Shown here one piece after another: positions 28,223 to 36,404 of a stretch of 64,000 nt of DNA. This DNA comes from Pseudoalteromonas piscicida. GTDB lineage: Bacteria > Pseudomonadota > Gammaproteobacteria > Enterobacterales > Alteromonadaceae. The DNA lies in the NCBI RefSeq assembly GCF_000238315.3, contig NZ_CP011924.1:4189376-4253375 (forward strand), read 5' to 3'. Within the stretch, counting starts at the first letter, position 1; each line of letters begins with the position of its first letter. The notes below the pieces were generated by a model that was not told the DNA's origin, made no database searches, and was given only the letters and a program-made list of their open reading frames with translations. A program made the translations under genes and the position numbers.

Positions 28223-31200
28223 ATGGCAGAACTTTCAATTCCCCAATCTTTAAAAGCACACTTAGCTAGCAATGATGTTATTCCTTTAATTGGTGCTGGT
28301 GTTTCTATGTCTGTCGAAAAGAAAGATGGGAGTAGAGCTTTTCCATCTTGGCCTGAACTACTTAACTTTGCAGCAGAAAGATTGGAAGATGAAGAGTTAT
28401 TAGATGATAGTCAGCTAGTAAAATTGCTTGTGAAGAAAGGAAAGCTCCAACAGGCTGCACAAGAAGCTCAAGAGCAATTGTCAGGCAGGCGCTGGTATGA
28501 TTTTATGCAATCCCAATTTGCAATAGATTTCACTCAATTGGACGATAGTTGTAAGGCGTTACCACAGGCAATATGGCAATTAAGTAGCAGGCTTGTTACC
28601 TTAAATTATGACAAGGTATTAGAATGGGCACATACAGAATCAGTTAATGTTTGTGCTTTTGATAATGACAACACAAACAAACTTGCCGAATTTACTCGAA
28701 ACGGCTCCCATGAAATGCTTTGGCATTTACATGGTAAAATAGATGTTCCCCAAAACATGGTGCTGACACCACAATCATATTATCGCCTATATCAAGAAAA
28801 TGCCAAAGAACACTATCAAACAGCACTTACAAAGTTTAGAGAATTACTTAGCAATAAGATTCTTCTATTTATAGGCTGTTCACTTAATGATGCTGAGTTA
28901 TTGGCTGAAATTGTAAAGCAAAACCAACTGTTTGACGGCAATACAGGCCCTCACTATGCACTTGTAAGAGAAAAAGACAAAGAAATAATAGAGCAAAAAT
29001 TAATCGGTATTAATGTAGAATTACTTACTTTTAGTGACTTTGGTCAACCGTTGATAGCTTCTGTTCAGCAACTAGCTGAATGCAAAAATAAACTAGAGCA
29101 GCAACAAATAATTCAGCAACTAGAAGAATCAGTTCAACCACTTAACGAAGAACCAAATAAGTACGATAAAATTGGTCTATTTACAGCCTCACCTTTAGAT
29201 AAACCAATAGATGATTCGGATATCATCGCAAAACTTAAAAAGTTTAAACATCCTATTTCGCAACAAGCTTTTACAGAAAGTAACTTAATGGAGGCTGATG
29301 ATTATTCCATTTTATTTTTATTAGCCAAAACAACGAGTAGTGGATTGTTGATTGAAGACGACAACGCTTGTAGTGATTACCTAGCAATTGATGAACTAGA
29401 AAGTAGCTTACCATTTAATGCTAAAATAACAGTGTTGATCACAGATAAACCATTGAATGAGCAAGAACTAGGGCGAGTTAAGTTTCCATTACTGGTTTTT
29501 CCTCTGTTAAATCAACAAGGCAAAGAGCTTAAACCTCTTGATAAATTAGCGCATCAGCTATTTAAAAGGCCGGATGTTAAACACTTCATTGATAAAAGTA
29601 ATGTTCAATCGGTGCATATTAGCGGTGAGTTATTAGAATCTCTGAAACCAGAAAATCGCAAGCATTGGCAGAAGTATCAACCATTACTACCTAAAGGTAT
29701 TAATGCAAGTGAATTGCAAGGTTTTACTGGGCGCTTATCTGATTTAGCGGATATCAGCCAAAAGCTTGCTAAAGCAGCCAACAAACAAAGGTTATTAACA
29801 ATTAAAGGCAGTGGTGGCTTAGGTAAAACAACAATAGCAAAAAAAGTGGCATTAGAATTAGCGAATCGCGGGCATTTTGATGCAGGTGTGAATTTTATTG
29901 ATTGTGAACATATCTCAAGTAGTAATCAGCTTGAAATGCACATCGGCAGTGCCTTTAACTTACGTGCCGCTGATGATTTATTTGATCACTTAGCAAAACA
30001 TCATGATCAGCGAGAGCGCTTACTGATTTTTGATAACTTAGAAAGTTTATTGTATTTAAAACAAGCGGGTAAAAGCCAAAATAAGCAAGAAGTAGAACAA
30101 GTTAGGTTATTGTTATCGCAAACACTAATGTACGCAAATGTGTTGGTTACTTCCAGAGAAAGTGTTAATGCTGAATGGGAAGATGTGTTGCCATTTCGGC
30201 AAATGGAATCTGAAGAAGTATTAGCATTATTTAATCGCCTAACTAAAAATGGTTACCACAGTGATAAAGATCAAGAGTTTGCGCGCAGAAAAATTCTAGA
30301 ACCACTACTAAATAATAACCCGTTAGCCATTAAGTTAATTTGTGATGGTATGCCTGCAGGTAAAAGCTTAAAAGAGTTAAAGCAAGAGTTAGAAGACGAC
30401 TTTTTTGATAAGGTTAAAGAAGAAGACTTAATTTTAATGTTTGACGATGAAGTTGATTTGAATATTAATCGTCAAGAGTCTCTTTATGTTTCTATTCTTT
30501 ATTCTTACCGTTCATTGGAGGAACATCAGAAACGTACATTGGAGTCCTTCTCGTTATTTCCTGACGGAATAGACCTCGATACATTTAAACATTTAATAAC
30601 AGAGAGTAAGAGGAAGGATAGAAACGAAGAGGCAAGTAAATTGAAAAAGCCGATTAGTGATAAAGATATTGCTGTTCTTACAAATAAATCATTAGTCGAA
30701 GCTTATGGTGAGTTTTATTCATTACAATCGGTTATCCAACGTTTTGCCCGTTTTCGATTTGAACAACATACGGCAGAAAAAGACAAGCTAGAATTGTTCA
30801 GGCAAGCCTTTAAATACAACCTGCAGCTCATGGAGTTTGTTTATAAACTCAGGAAAACAAATAAAAAAGCAATGCATATCTTCTTATCTTTATTTAACAA
30901 TTTGTTAAGTGCGATCGATTACGGTGCAAAAGAAAATGTAGTGAGAAGTGAAACTGAACTTGAAGATTACTTTGAGATGATCGATAACATCTCTCAATTT
31001 TCAAGTGATTTAAATCTAGGCTCTGAATTTTTAGCTGCCCACGAAGCAATTAATATTGAAGGGCTTATAACAAAAAGTAATGAATTTCGGGTAAAGCAGG
31101 TATGGAAGCTCATTGAGCTAAGCGTGCGCTATTATAATGGCGAGTTTGATGCTGCTTATGAGAAATTAAAATCTTTAATGACAATTGAGTCTTTATCGGC

Positions 31201-32035
31201 TCTTTCAGGAAATTATGAAAGAGGTCGAGTGCTTGAAAGAAATGTTTACTATATCGCAGCAAGCCTATATCAGATGGAAGGTTATGCACTTGATAGAGTT
31301 GCCCATGACATAAAGTTTAATTCATATCGTTACGTTACTTTGAGGTTATGGAATGTTCAAGTTGCAATGAATGTTGAATCTTTAATGAATCTTGTTAACA
31401 CTGACTTGAGTTACTTCGAGGCACAAGGTTATTTATATGGTGCAATCAATCTAAATCAACTAAATCATTCAATTGATGATCTATATGAAAATCAGCATAT
31501 GGAAAGGGTGCAGTTAACTTATCTTAAATTTCGTGAAACCTATGTGAGCTTCGAAGCTATAGATAAATTGGTTAGCGTTAACCCTTATACTCGAGGTTTA
31601 AAAAAGTTGATGTATGCTTTTTCATGCGAGCATGAACAGTCATCTGAGCTAGAACATAATGAGCTGAATGAGAATATAATTCGGTATTACCAATCAGCAT
31701 TACCAGACTTAAGCCATATTAAGTTTTATTATGTGCAAGCTCTTTATTTTTATGCTCGATTTTTACAAAAAGCTGATAGTTTAGATTTCGAAACTATTTA
31801 TGAACAAGGGTTAGGGTTAACTAAAAGGCATTATTATCGATATTGGCAACACAGATTTTTATTATTAAAACAACCCAGTTTAGGACGTTATAAACCAGAA
31901 GATTACCCACTACCTGGAAACCCTGATATTTCGTCATTAGTTGAAAAGCAAGCTAAGTGGATAAAACGAACTTATGGTACAAGCTTAAATCCATTCAATC
32001 AGGGCAACACTGAGTTAAAAGCGCTTCCAAGTTAA
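28223..32035 (+). CDS. SIR2-STAND-TPR protein (Avs5-like, predicted antiphage defence)
   Basis: 1270 aa in three parts. Residues 1-270 form a SIR2-like NAD-binding domain: VIPLIGAGVSMS (19-30), LVTLNYDKVLEW with N128 and D130, and LWHLHGK with H170. Residues about 500-760 form a STAND/NB-ARC-like NTPase: Walker A GSGGLGKTT (529-537), Walker B LLIFDNLE (600-607), and the TSRES sensor. The remainder is helical and TPR-like, the usual sensor region. In known SIR2-STAND systems (Avs5 and relatives), recognition of a phage protein triggers NAD+ depletion and abortive infection. It is the only gene in an island inside nth. The A/T-rich sequence with many AAA/TTA codons differs from the neighbouring rsx genes, in line with transfer. 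Confidence 0.8.
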   Translation: MAELSIPQSLKAHLASNDVIPLIGAGVSMSVEKKDGSRAFPSWPELLNFAAERLEDEELLDDSQLVKLLVKKGKLQQAAQEAQEQLSGRRWYDFMQSQFAIDFTQLDDSCKALPQAIWQLSSRLVTLNYDKVLEWAHTESVNVCAFDNDNTNKLAEFTRNGSHEMLWHLHGKIDVPQNMVLTPQSYYRLYQENAKEHYQTALTKFRELLSNKILLFIGCSLNDAELLAEIVKQNQLFDGNTGPHYALVREKDKEIIEQKLIGINVELLTFSDFGQPLIASVQQLAECKNKLEQQQIIQQLEESVQPLNEEPNKYDKIGLFTASPLDKPIDDSDIIAKLKKFKHPISQQAFTESNLMEADDYSILFLLAKTTSSGLLIEDDNACSDYLAIDELESSLPFNAKITVLITDKPLNEQELGRVKFPLLVFPLLNQQGKELKPLDKLAHQLFKRPDVKHFIDKSNVQSVHISGELLESLKPENRKHWQKYQPLLPKGINASELQGFTGRLSDLADISQKLAKAANKQRLLTIKGSGGLGKTTIAKKVALELANRGHFDAGVNFIDCEHISSSNQLEMHIGSAFNLRAADDLFDHLAKHHDQRERLLIFDNLESLLYLKQAGKSQNKQEVEQVRLLLSQTLMYANVLVTSRESVNAEWEDVLPFRQMESEEVLALFNRLTKNGYHSDKDQEFARRKILEPLLNNNPLAIKLICDGMPAGKSLKELKQELEDDFFDKVKEEDLILMFDDEVDLNINRQESLYVSILYSYRSLEEHQKRTLESFSLFPDGIDLDTFKHLITESKRKDRNEEASKLKKPISDKDIAVLTNKSLVEAYGEFYSLQSVIQRFARFRFEQHTAEKDKLELFRQAFKYNLQLMEFVYKLRKTNKKAMHIFLSLFNNLLSAIDYGAKENVVRSETELEDYFEMIDNISQFSSDLNLGSEFLAAHEAINIEGLITKSNEFRVKQVWKLIELSVRYYNGEFDAAYEKLKSLMTIESLSALSGNYERGRVLERNVYYIAASLYQMEGYALDRVAHDIKFNSYRYVTLRLWNVQVAMNVESLMNLVNTDLSYFEAQGYLYGAINLNQLNHSIDDLYENQHMERVQLTYLKFRETYVSFEAIDKLVSVNPYTRGLKKLMYAFSCEHEQSSELEHNELNENIIRYYQSALPDLSHIKFYYVQALYFYARFLQKADSLDFETIYEQGLGLTKRHYYRYWQHRFLLLKQPSLGRYKPEDYPLPGNPDISSLVEKQAKWIKRTYGTSLNPFNQGNTELKALPS

Positions 32036-32239
32036 ATTTTTCAATATTATTTTTTAGATGGGAGAGTTTTATAACTCTCCCTGATAAGTTTTAATTAAGC
32101 AGTGAAGTAAGCCCAAATTCAGATAATAATTAGTGTGACTTAAATTTCAGTCTTCTCTTTAAACTCACATAAGTCTTCAATAATACATGAGCCGCACTTG
32201 GGTTTGCGGGCAACACAGACATAACGGCCATGCAAAATC
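31099..32239. repeat. Tandem duplication E, unit 1 (1141 bp)
   Basis: Starts with GGTATGGAAGC in the SIR2-STAND gene, covers its last 312 codons and 3' flank, and ends in nth 3' DNA immediately before where AGCCAGTGG would follow. Perfectly repeated at 32240-33380. Confidence 0.95.
32140..32239 (-). pseudogene. nth: nth 3' fragment (remnant 3)
   Basis: Identical to 33281-33380, the last 33 codons of the intact nth including the four-cysteine loop, cut at the end of duplication unit E1. Confidence 0.85.
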
Positions 32240-33176
32240 GGTATGGAAGCTCATTGAGCTAAGCGTGCGCTATTATAATGGCGAGTTTGATGCTGCTTAT
32301 GAGAAATTAAAATCTTTAATGACAATTGAGTCTTTATCGGCTCTTTCAGGAAATTATGAAAGAGGTCGAGTGCTTGAAAGAAATGTTTACTATATCGCAG
32401 CAAGCCTATATCAGATGGAAGGTTATGCACTTGATAGAGTTGCCCATGACATAAAGTTTAATTCATATCGTTACGTTACTTTGAGGTTATGGAATGTTCA
32501 AGTTGCAATGAATGTTGAATCTTTAATGAATCTTGTTAACACTGACTTGAGTTACTTCGAGGCACAAGGTTATTTATATGGTGCAATCAATCTAAATCAA
32601 CTAAATCATTCAATTGATGATCTATATGAAAATCAGCATATGGAAAGGGTGCAGTTAACTTATCTTAAATTTCGTGAAACCTATGTGAGCTTCGAAGCTA
32701 TAGATAAATTGGTTAGCGTTAACCCTTATACTCGAGGTTTAAAAAAGTTGATGTATGCTTTTTCATGCGAGCATGAACAGTCATCTGAGCTAGAACATAA
32801 TGAGCTGAATGAGAATATAATTCGGTATTACCAATCAGCATTACCAGACTTAAGCCATATTAAGTTTTATTATGTGCAAGCTCTTTATTTTTATGCTCGA
32901 TTTTTACAAAAAGCTGATAGTTTAGATTTCGAAACTATTTATGAACAAGGGTTAGGGTTAACTAAAAGGCATTATTATCGATATTGGCAACACAGATTTT
33001 TATTATTAAAACAACCCAGTTTAGGACGTTATAAACCAGAAGATTACCCACTACCTGGAAACCCTGATATTTCGTCATTAGTTGAAAAGCAAGCTAAGTG
33101 GATAAAACGAACTTATGGTACAAGCTTAAATCCATTCAATCAGGGCAACACTGAGTTAAAAGCGCTTCCAAGTTAA
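32240..33176 (+). pseudogene. C-terminal fragment of SIR2-STAND protein
   Basis: Encodes the last 312 residues (from VWKLIELSVRYYNGEF) without the SIR2 or NTPase domains. The frame happens to be open back to an ATG at 32187 inside nth antisense DNA, giving a chance 329-aa ORF. It has no own promoter and is a product of duplication E. If expressed it would be a free sensor fragment. Confidence 0.85.
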
Positions 33177-33380
33177 ATTTTTCAATATTATTTTTTAGAT
33201 GGGAGAGTTTTATAACTCTCCCTGATAAGTTTTAATTAAGCAGTGAAGTAAGCCCAAATTCAGATAATAATTAGTGTGACTTAAATTTCAGTCTTCTCTT
33301 TAAACTCACATAAGTCTTCAATAATACATGAGCCGCACTTGGGTTTGCGGGCAACACAGACATAACGGCCATGCAAAATC
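32240..33380. repeat. Tandem duplication E, unit 2 (1141 bp)
   Basis: Second perfect copy; after it the real nth gene continues. Same nth breakpoint as duplication C. Confidence 0.95.
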
Positions 33381-33916
33381 AGCCAGTGGTGGACATCCAC
33401 TTTAAACTCTTTTGGTACAACCTTTTCCAGCTTTTGCTCGACGGCCACCACATCTTTACCCATAGCAAACTTGGTGCGATTGGAGACGCGGAATATATGG
33501 GTGTCTACAGCAATAGTCGGCCAGCCAAAGGCGCAGTTTAGTACCACGTTGGCGGTTTTGCGACCCACGCCTGGCAGCGCTTCGAGTGCTTCACGGTTTT
33601 CAGGAACTTCGGAGCCGTGCTTGTCGACGAGGATCTGACACATTTTATAGACGTTATTGGCTTTTGAATTAAATAAACCAATGGTTTTGATATAGTCTCT
33701 TAAGCCCTCAAGGCCAAGCTCCAGGATCTTTTCTGGTGTGTTGGCAACAGGGAAGAGTTTGCGTGTCGCTTTGTTTACCCCAACATCAGTGGCTTGTGCT
33801 GAGAGGGTAACGGCAACTAAAAGCTCGAATGGTGATGAGTATTCTAGCTCAGTTTCAGGGTGTGGATTTTCGTCCCTGAGTCGCGTGAGTATTTCTATAC
33901 GTTTTTGTTTATTCAT
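33281..33916 (-). CDS. nth: Endonuclease III
   Basis: 211 aa, full length. The helix-hairpin-helix LPGVGRKTANVVL carries the catalytic lysine (about 120), AVDTHIFRVSNR the catalytic aspartate (about 138), and the C-terminal CVARKPKCGSCIIEDLC loop the four cysteines of the [4Fe-4S] cluster. It excises oxidised pyrimidines. It is the last gene of the rsx operon (rsxA-B-C-D-G-E-nth), as in many gammaproteobacteria. Its 3' third appears to be a replacement supplied with the SIR2-STAND island; the displaced version is at 27872-28120. Confidence 0.95.
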   Translation of the reverse strand: MNKQKRIEILTRLRDENPHPETELEYSSPFELLVAVTLSAQATDVGVNKATRKLFPVANTPEKILELGLEGLRDYIKTIGLFNSKANNVYKMCQILVDKHGSEVPENREALEALPGVGRKTANVVLNCAFGWPTIAVDTHIFRVSNRTKFAMGKDVVAVEQKLEKVVPKEFKVDVHHWLILHGRYVCVARKPKCGSCIIEDLCEFKEKTEI

Positions 33917-34015
33917 AAGATTTACTTGCTAAATTCAATGACGGTAGCATGCGGTTATTTTCATTAAGCAGCGATAGTGACGGTATCGCTGCAAATTGGC
34001 ATTATTATTACCGCA

Positions 34016-34714
34016 TTAGTTTAAGTTAGTGACCCGTGCTCTTGGGCCTTTTACTTCTTCGGCTGTTGGCGCTGCTTTAGCTTTGAGCTGAGCGTCGATA
34101 ATGTTTTTAGCGGCAATCAAAAAACCAAGGCCCAAAAAGGCGCCCGGTGGCAGGATTGCAACTAAAAATTGATGATCGAATGAGAAGATCTCAATGCGCA
34201 ATACACTTGCCCAGTTGCCAAGGAGTAGCTCGGCACCATCAAATAGTGTTCCTTGACCAATGAGTTCGCGCATTGCACCCAGTACAAATAGCACCAGTGC
34301 AAAACCCAGTCCCATCATTAAACCATCCCAAACCGATAACAGCGGACTATTCTTCGAAGCAAATGCCTCGGCACGACCAATAATGGCGCAGTTGGTCACG
34401 ATCAACGGAATAAATATGCCAAGGGATTGATACAGACCAAAGGTATAAGCGTTCATGAGTAGTTGAATAACCGTAACAAAGGCGGCGATGATCATGACAA
34501 ACACGGGAATACGAATGTCTTTTGGCACCCAGTTTCTCACCACGGATACGGTAAAGTTAGAACCAACCAGTACCAGTAATGTGGCGATACCAAGCCCTAA
34601 CGCATTGGTTACCGTTGAAGTCACCGCGAGGAGCGGACACAGGCCCAAAAGCTGCACTAAAGCAGGGTTATTTTGCCATGTACCTTCTTGAAAGAGCGAT
34701 TTTAACTGACTCAT
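34016..34714 (-). CDS. rsxE: Rnf/Rsx electron transport complex subunit E
   Basis: 232 aa from ATG 34714, with about six membrane helices. Typical sequences are [19 protein letters not shown] at the N-terminus and [19 protein letters not shown] in the middle. RsxE and RsxA form the antiparallel membrane core that holds an iron-sulfur site. The start overlaps the rsxG stop by ATGA and follows GAGGTG; an upstream TTG is less likely. Confidence 0.95.
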   Translation of the reverse strand: MSQLKSLFQEGTWQNNPALVQLLGLCPLLAVTSTVTNALGLGIATLLVLVGSNFTVSVVRNWVPKDIRIPVFVMIIAAFVTVIQLLMNAYTFGLYQSLGIFIPLIVTNCAIIGRAEAFASKNSPLLSVWDGLMMGLGFALVLFVLGAMRELIGQGTLFDGAELLLGNWASVLRIEIFSFDHQFLVAILPPGAFLGLGFLIAAKNIIDAQLKAKAAPTAEEVKGPRARVTNLN

Positions 34715-35346
34715 TGCGACACCTCGCAAGTATTAGGCGCGTTAAATAGCGCATCAAAATGAGTTTTGGCAAACCATGCGGCCTGATTTACCGAGGTTAC
34801 CACAGCGCGTGGGGTAATGGTTGCGCCGGTAAATGAATCAAATTGACCACCGTCTTTTTTCACATTCATTTTAGGGTCTTTTTCATCTTCAACTTGAACG
34901 CCGTTGAAAGTCGTTACCCAAGCCGATTTTGCCAGCTCGACCTTATCACCAAGTCCTGGGGTTTCTTCATGGCGCGTTACACGCACACCTGAGATCAGAC
35001 CTTGTCTATCAACAGCGGTTAAGACATCAATATTGCCACTGTAGCCTTTGGGGGTGATATGTCTCACTAATAGGGCTGAGGGTTCGCCATTGAGTCTGGC
35101 TCTGTAAATGGTGTGCGGGCCGCCTGGGCCGAGTTCTAAGGCGTTGCTGGTGGTGCAATCCAAATACAGTGTATTGTCGTACATATCTGCTGCAATCACC
35201 TGAGAAAGTAGTTGCATCAGGTGCTGCTGCTCTTGGCTGGCAATTTTATCTTTAGTGAGGTCATTAATCAGTGCGACCGCTCCTGTTGTTGCCAGTGCAA
35301 ATGCCGCGAGGATGATGCCATTTTTCTGCATCGATTGAATTATCAT
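34711..35346 (-). CDS. rsxG: Rnf/Rsx electron transport complex subunit G
   Basis: 211 aa, with one N-terminal membrane helix and a periplasmic domain. The flavinylation motif is [13 protein letters not shown]; in the family, FMN is bound covalently to the threonine of [S/T]GAT. It passes electrons in the Rnf complex, which couples NADH/ferredoxin redox to ion movement; in E. coli the Rsx complex resets SoxR. ATGA overlaps on both sides show translational coupling. Confidence 0.95.
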   Translation of the reverse strand: MIIQSMQKNGIILAAFALATTGAVALINDLTKDKIASQEQQHLMQLLSQVIAADMYDNTLYLDCTTSNALELGPGGPHTIYRARLNGEPSALLVRHITPKGYSGNIDVLTAVDRQGLISGVRVTRHEETPGLGDKVELAKSAWVTTFNGVQVEDEKDPKMNVKKDGGQFDSFTGATITPRAVVTSVNQAAWFAKTHFDALFNAPNTCEVSQ

Positions 35347-36404
35347 GATTTAGCTCCATGACCATAAGTACGAGGCTGAGTGTAATGATCGATAAGTGGT
35401 ACTGCCATATTCATGATCACAACTGCAAATGCAACGGCGTCTGGATAGCCACCAAATTGACGAATAACATAGACTGTTAAGCCGATTGCCGCGCCGTAAA
35501 TCAGGCGACCTAAGTTAGTGGTAGAGGCCGACACCGGATCGGTGGCTATAAAAAAGGCACCAAGCATAGCGCCGCCACTTAACAAGTGGAATAGGGTACC
35601 GGGCTCTGACTCAGGGGCAATGATATAGCCAATTGCGCTAGCAAGGCCAAGACTGGCAATAAAGGCCACTGGAATATGCCAGTTGATCACTTTGGCTTTT
35701 AGCAGATAAAGACCACCTAGCAAAAAGGCCAGGTTAACATATTGCCAACCAAGTCCCGCAAGTGCTCCAAAACCCTGCTTATTCATCGCCTCATTCACGG
35801 TTAAGCCTTGCGAGACTGCGGTTTTTACCGAGTCTAATGGCGTGGCACCAGTCGCACCGTCAATCACCCCTGCACGCCATACGTCAAGTGAGACACCTTG
35901 GCTGGTGGACTCGGTAAAGATCATCGCGAGTTGGTCGACAAAGCTTAGCGACTCTAGCGTGAGTGCTTGAATAGGTGACCATGAAGTCATTTGTACAGGG
36001 AAGGAGATCAGCAATAATACATAGGCCGCCATGGCTGGGTTGAAAAGATTAAAGCCTAGGCCACCGTATAGCTGTTTTACAATTGCGATGGCAAAAAATG
36101 CGCCAATGACGGTTATCCACCAAGGGGCTAGTGGCGGAATACTGATGGCCAGTAGCACAGCAGTGAGCCAAGCACTACCGTCGCTGAGGCTGTGCCATAT
36201 TGCTCGACCTCTTAGCTTTAGCACTAGCGCTTCAGCAAGGCTTGCGGTAATAAGCGCCAAAGCCAACTGGATCAATACACCTAAACCAAAATAGTAGGTT
36301 TGGACTAAGATCCCGGGAATGCAGGCTGCCATGACGGTCATCATGATTTTGTTGACTGATTTATGGCTATGATTGTGCGGGGATGAGGCCATGGTTAGTT
36401 TCAT
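35343..36404 (-). CDS. rsxD: Rnf/Rsx electron transport complex subunit D
   Basis: 353 aa, about nine membrane helices. GLGFNLFNPAMAAYV and the FMN-attachment segment DGATGATPLDSVK are visible, and FFIATDPVSAST follows near the C-terminus. It is the second covalent-flavin subunit, facing the periplasm. The start ATG overlaps the rsxC stop by ATGA. Confidence 0.95.
   Translation of the reverse strand: MKLTMASSPHNHSHKSVNKIMMTVMAACIPGILVQTYYFGLGVLIQLALALITASLAEALVLKLRGRAIWHSLSDGSAWLTAVLLAISIPPLAPWWITVIGAFFAIAIVKQLYGGLGFNLFNPAMAAYVLLLISFPVQMTSWSPIQALTLESLSFVDQLAMIFTESTSQGVSLDVWRAGVIDGATGATPLDSVKTAVSQGLTVNEAMNKQGFGALAGLGWQYVNLAFLLGGLYLLKAKVINWHIPVAFIASLGLASAIGYIIAPESEPGTLFHLLSGGAMLGAFFIATDPVSASTTNLGRLIYGAAIGLTVYVIRQFGGYPDAVAFAVVIMNMAVPLIDHYTQPRTYGHGAKS

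Noticed and set aside
32187..33176. 329-aa ORF as a separate gene paired with SIR2-STAND
   Set aside because: Its first 17 codons are antisense nth DNA and the rest is an exact duplicate of the SIR2-STAND 3' end, with no promoter or ribosome-binding site.
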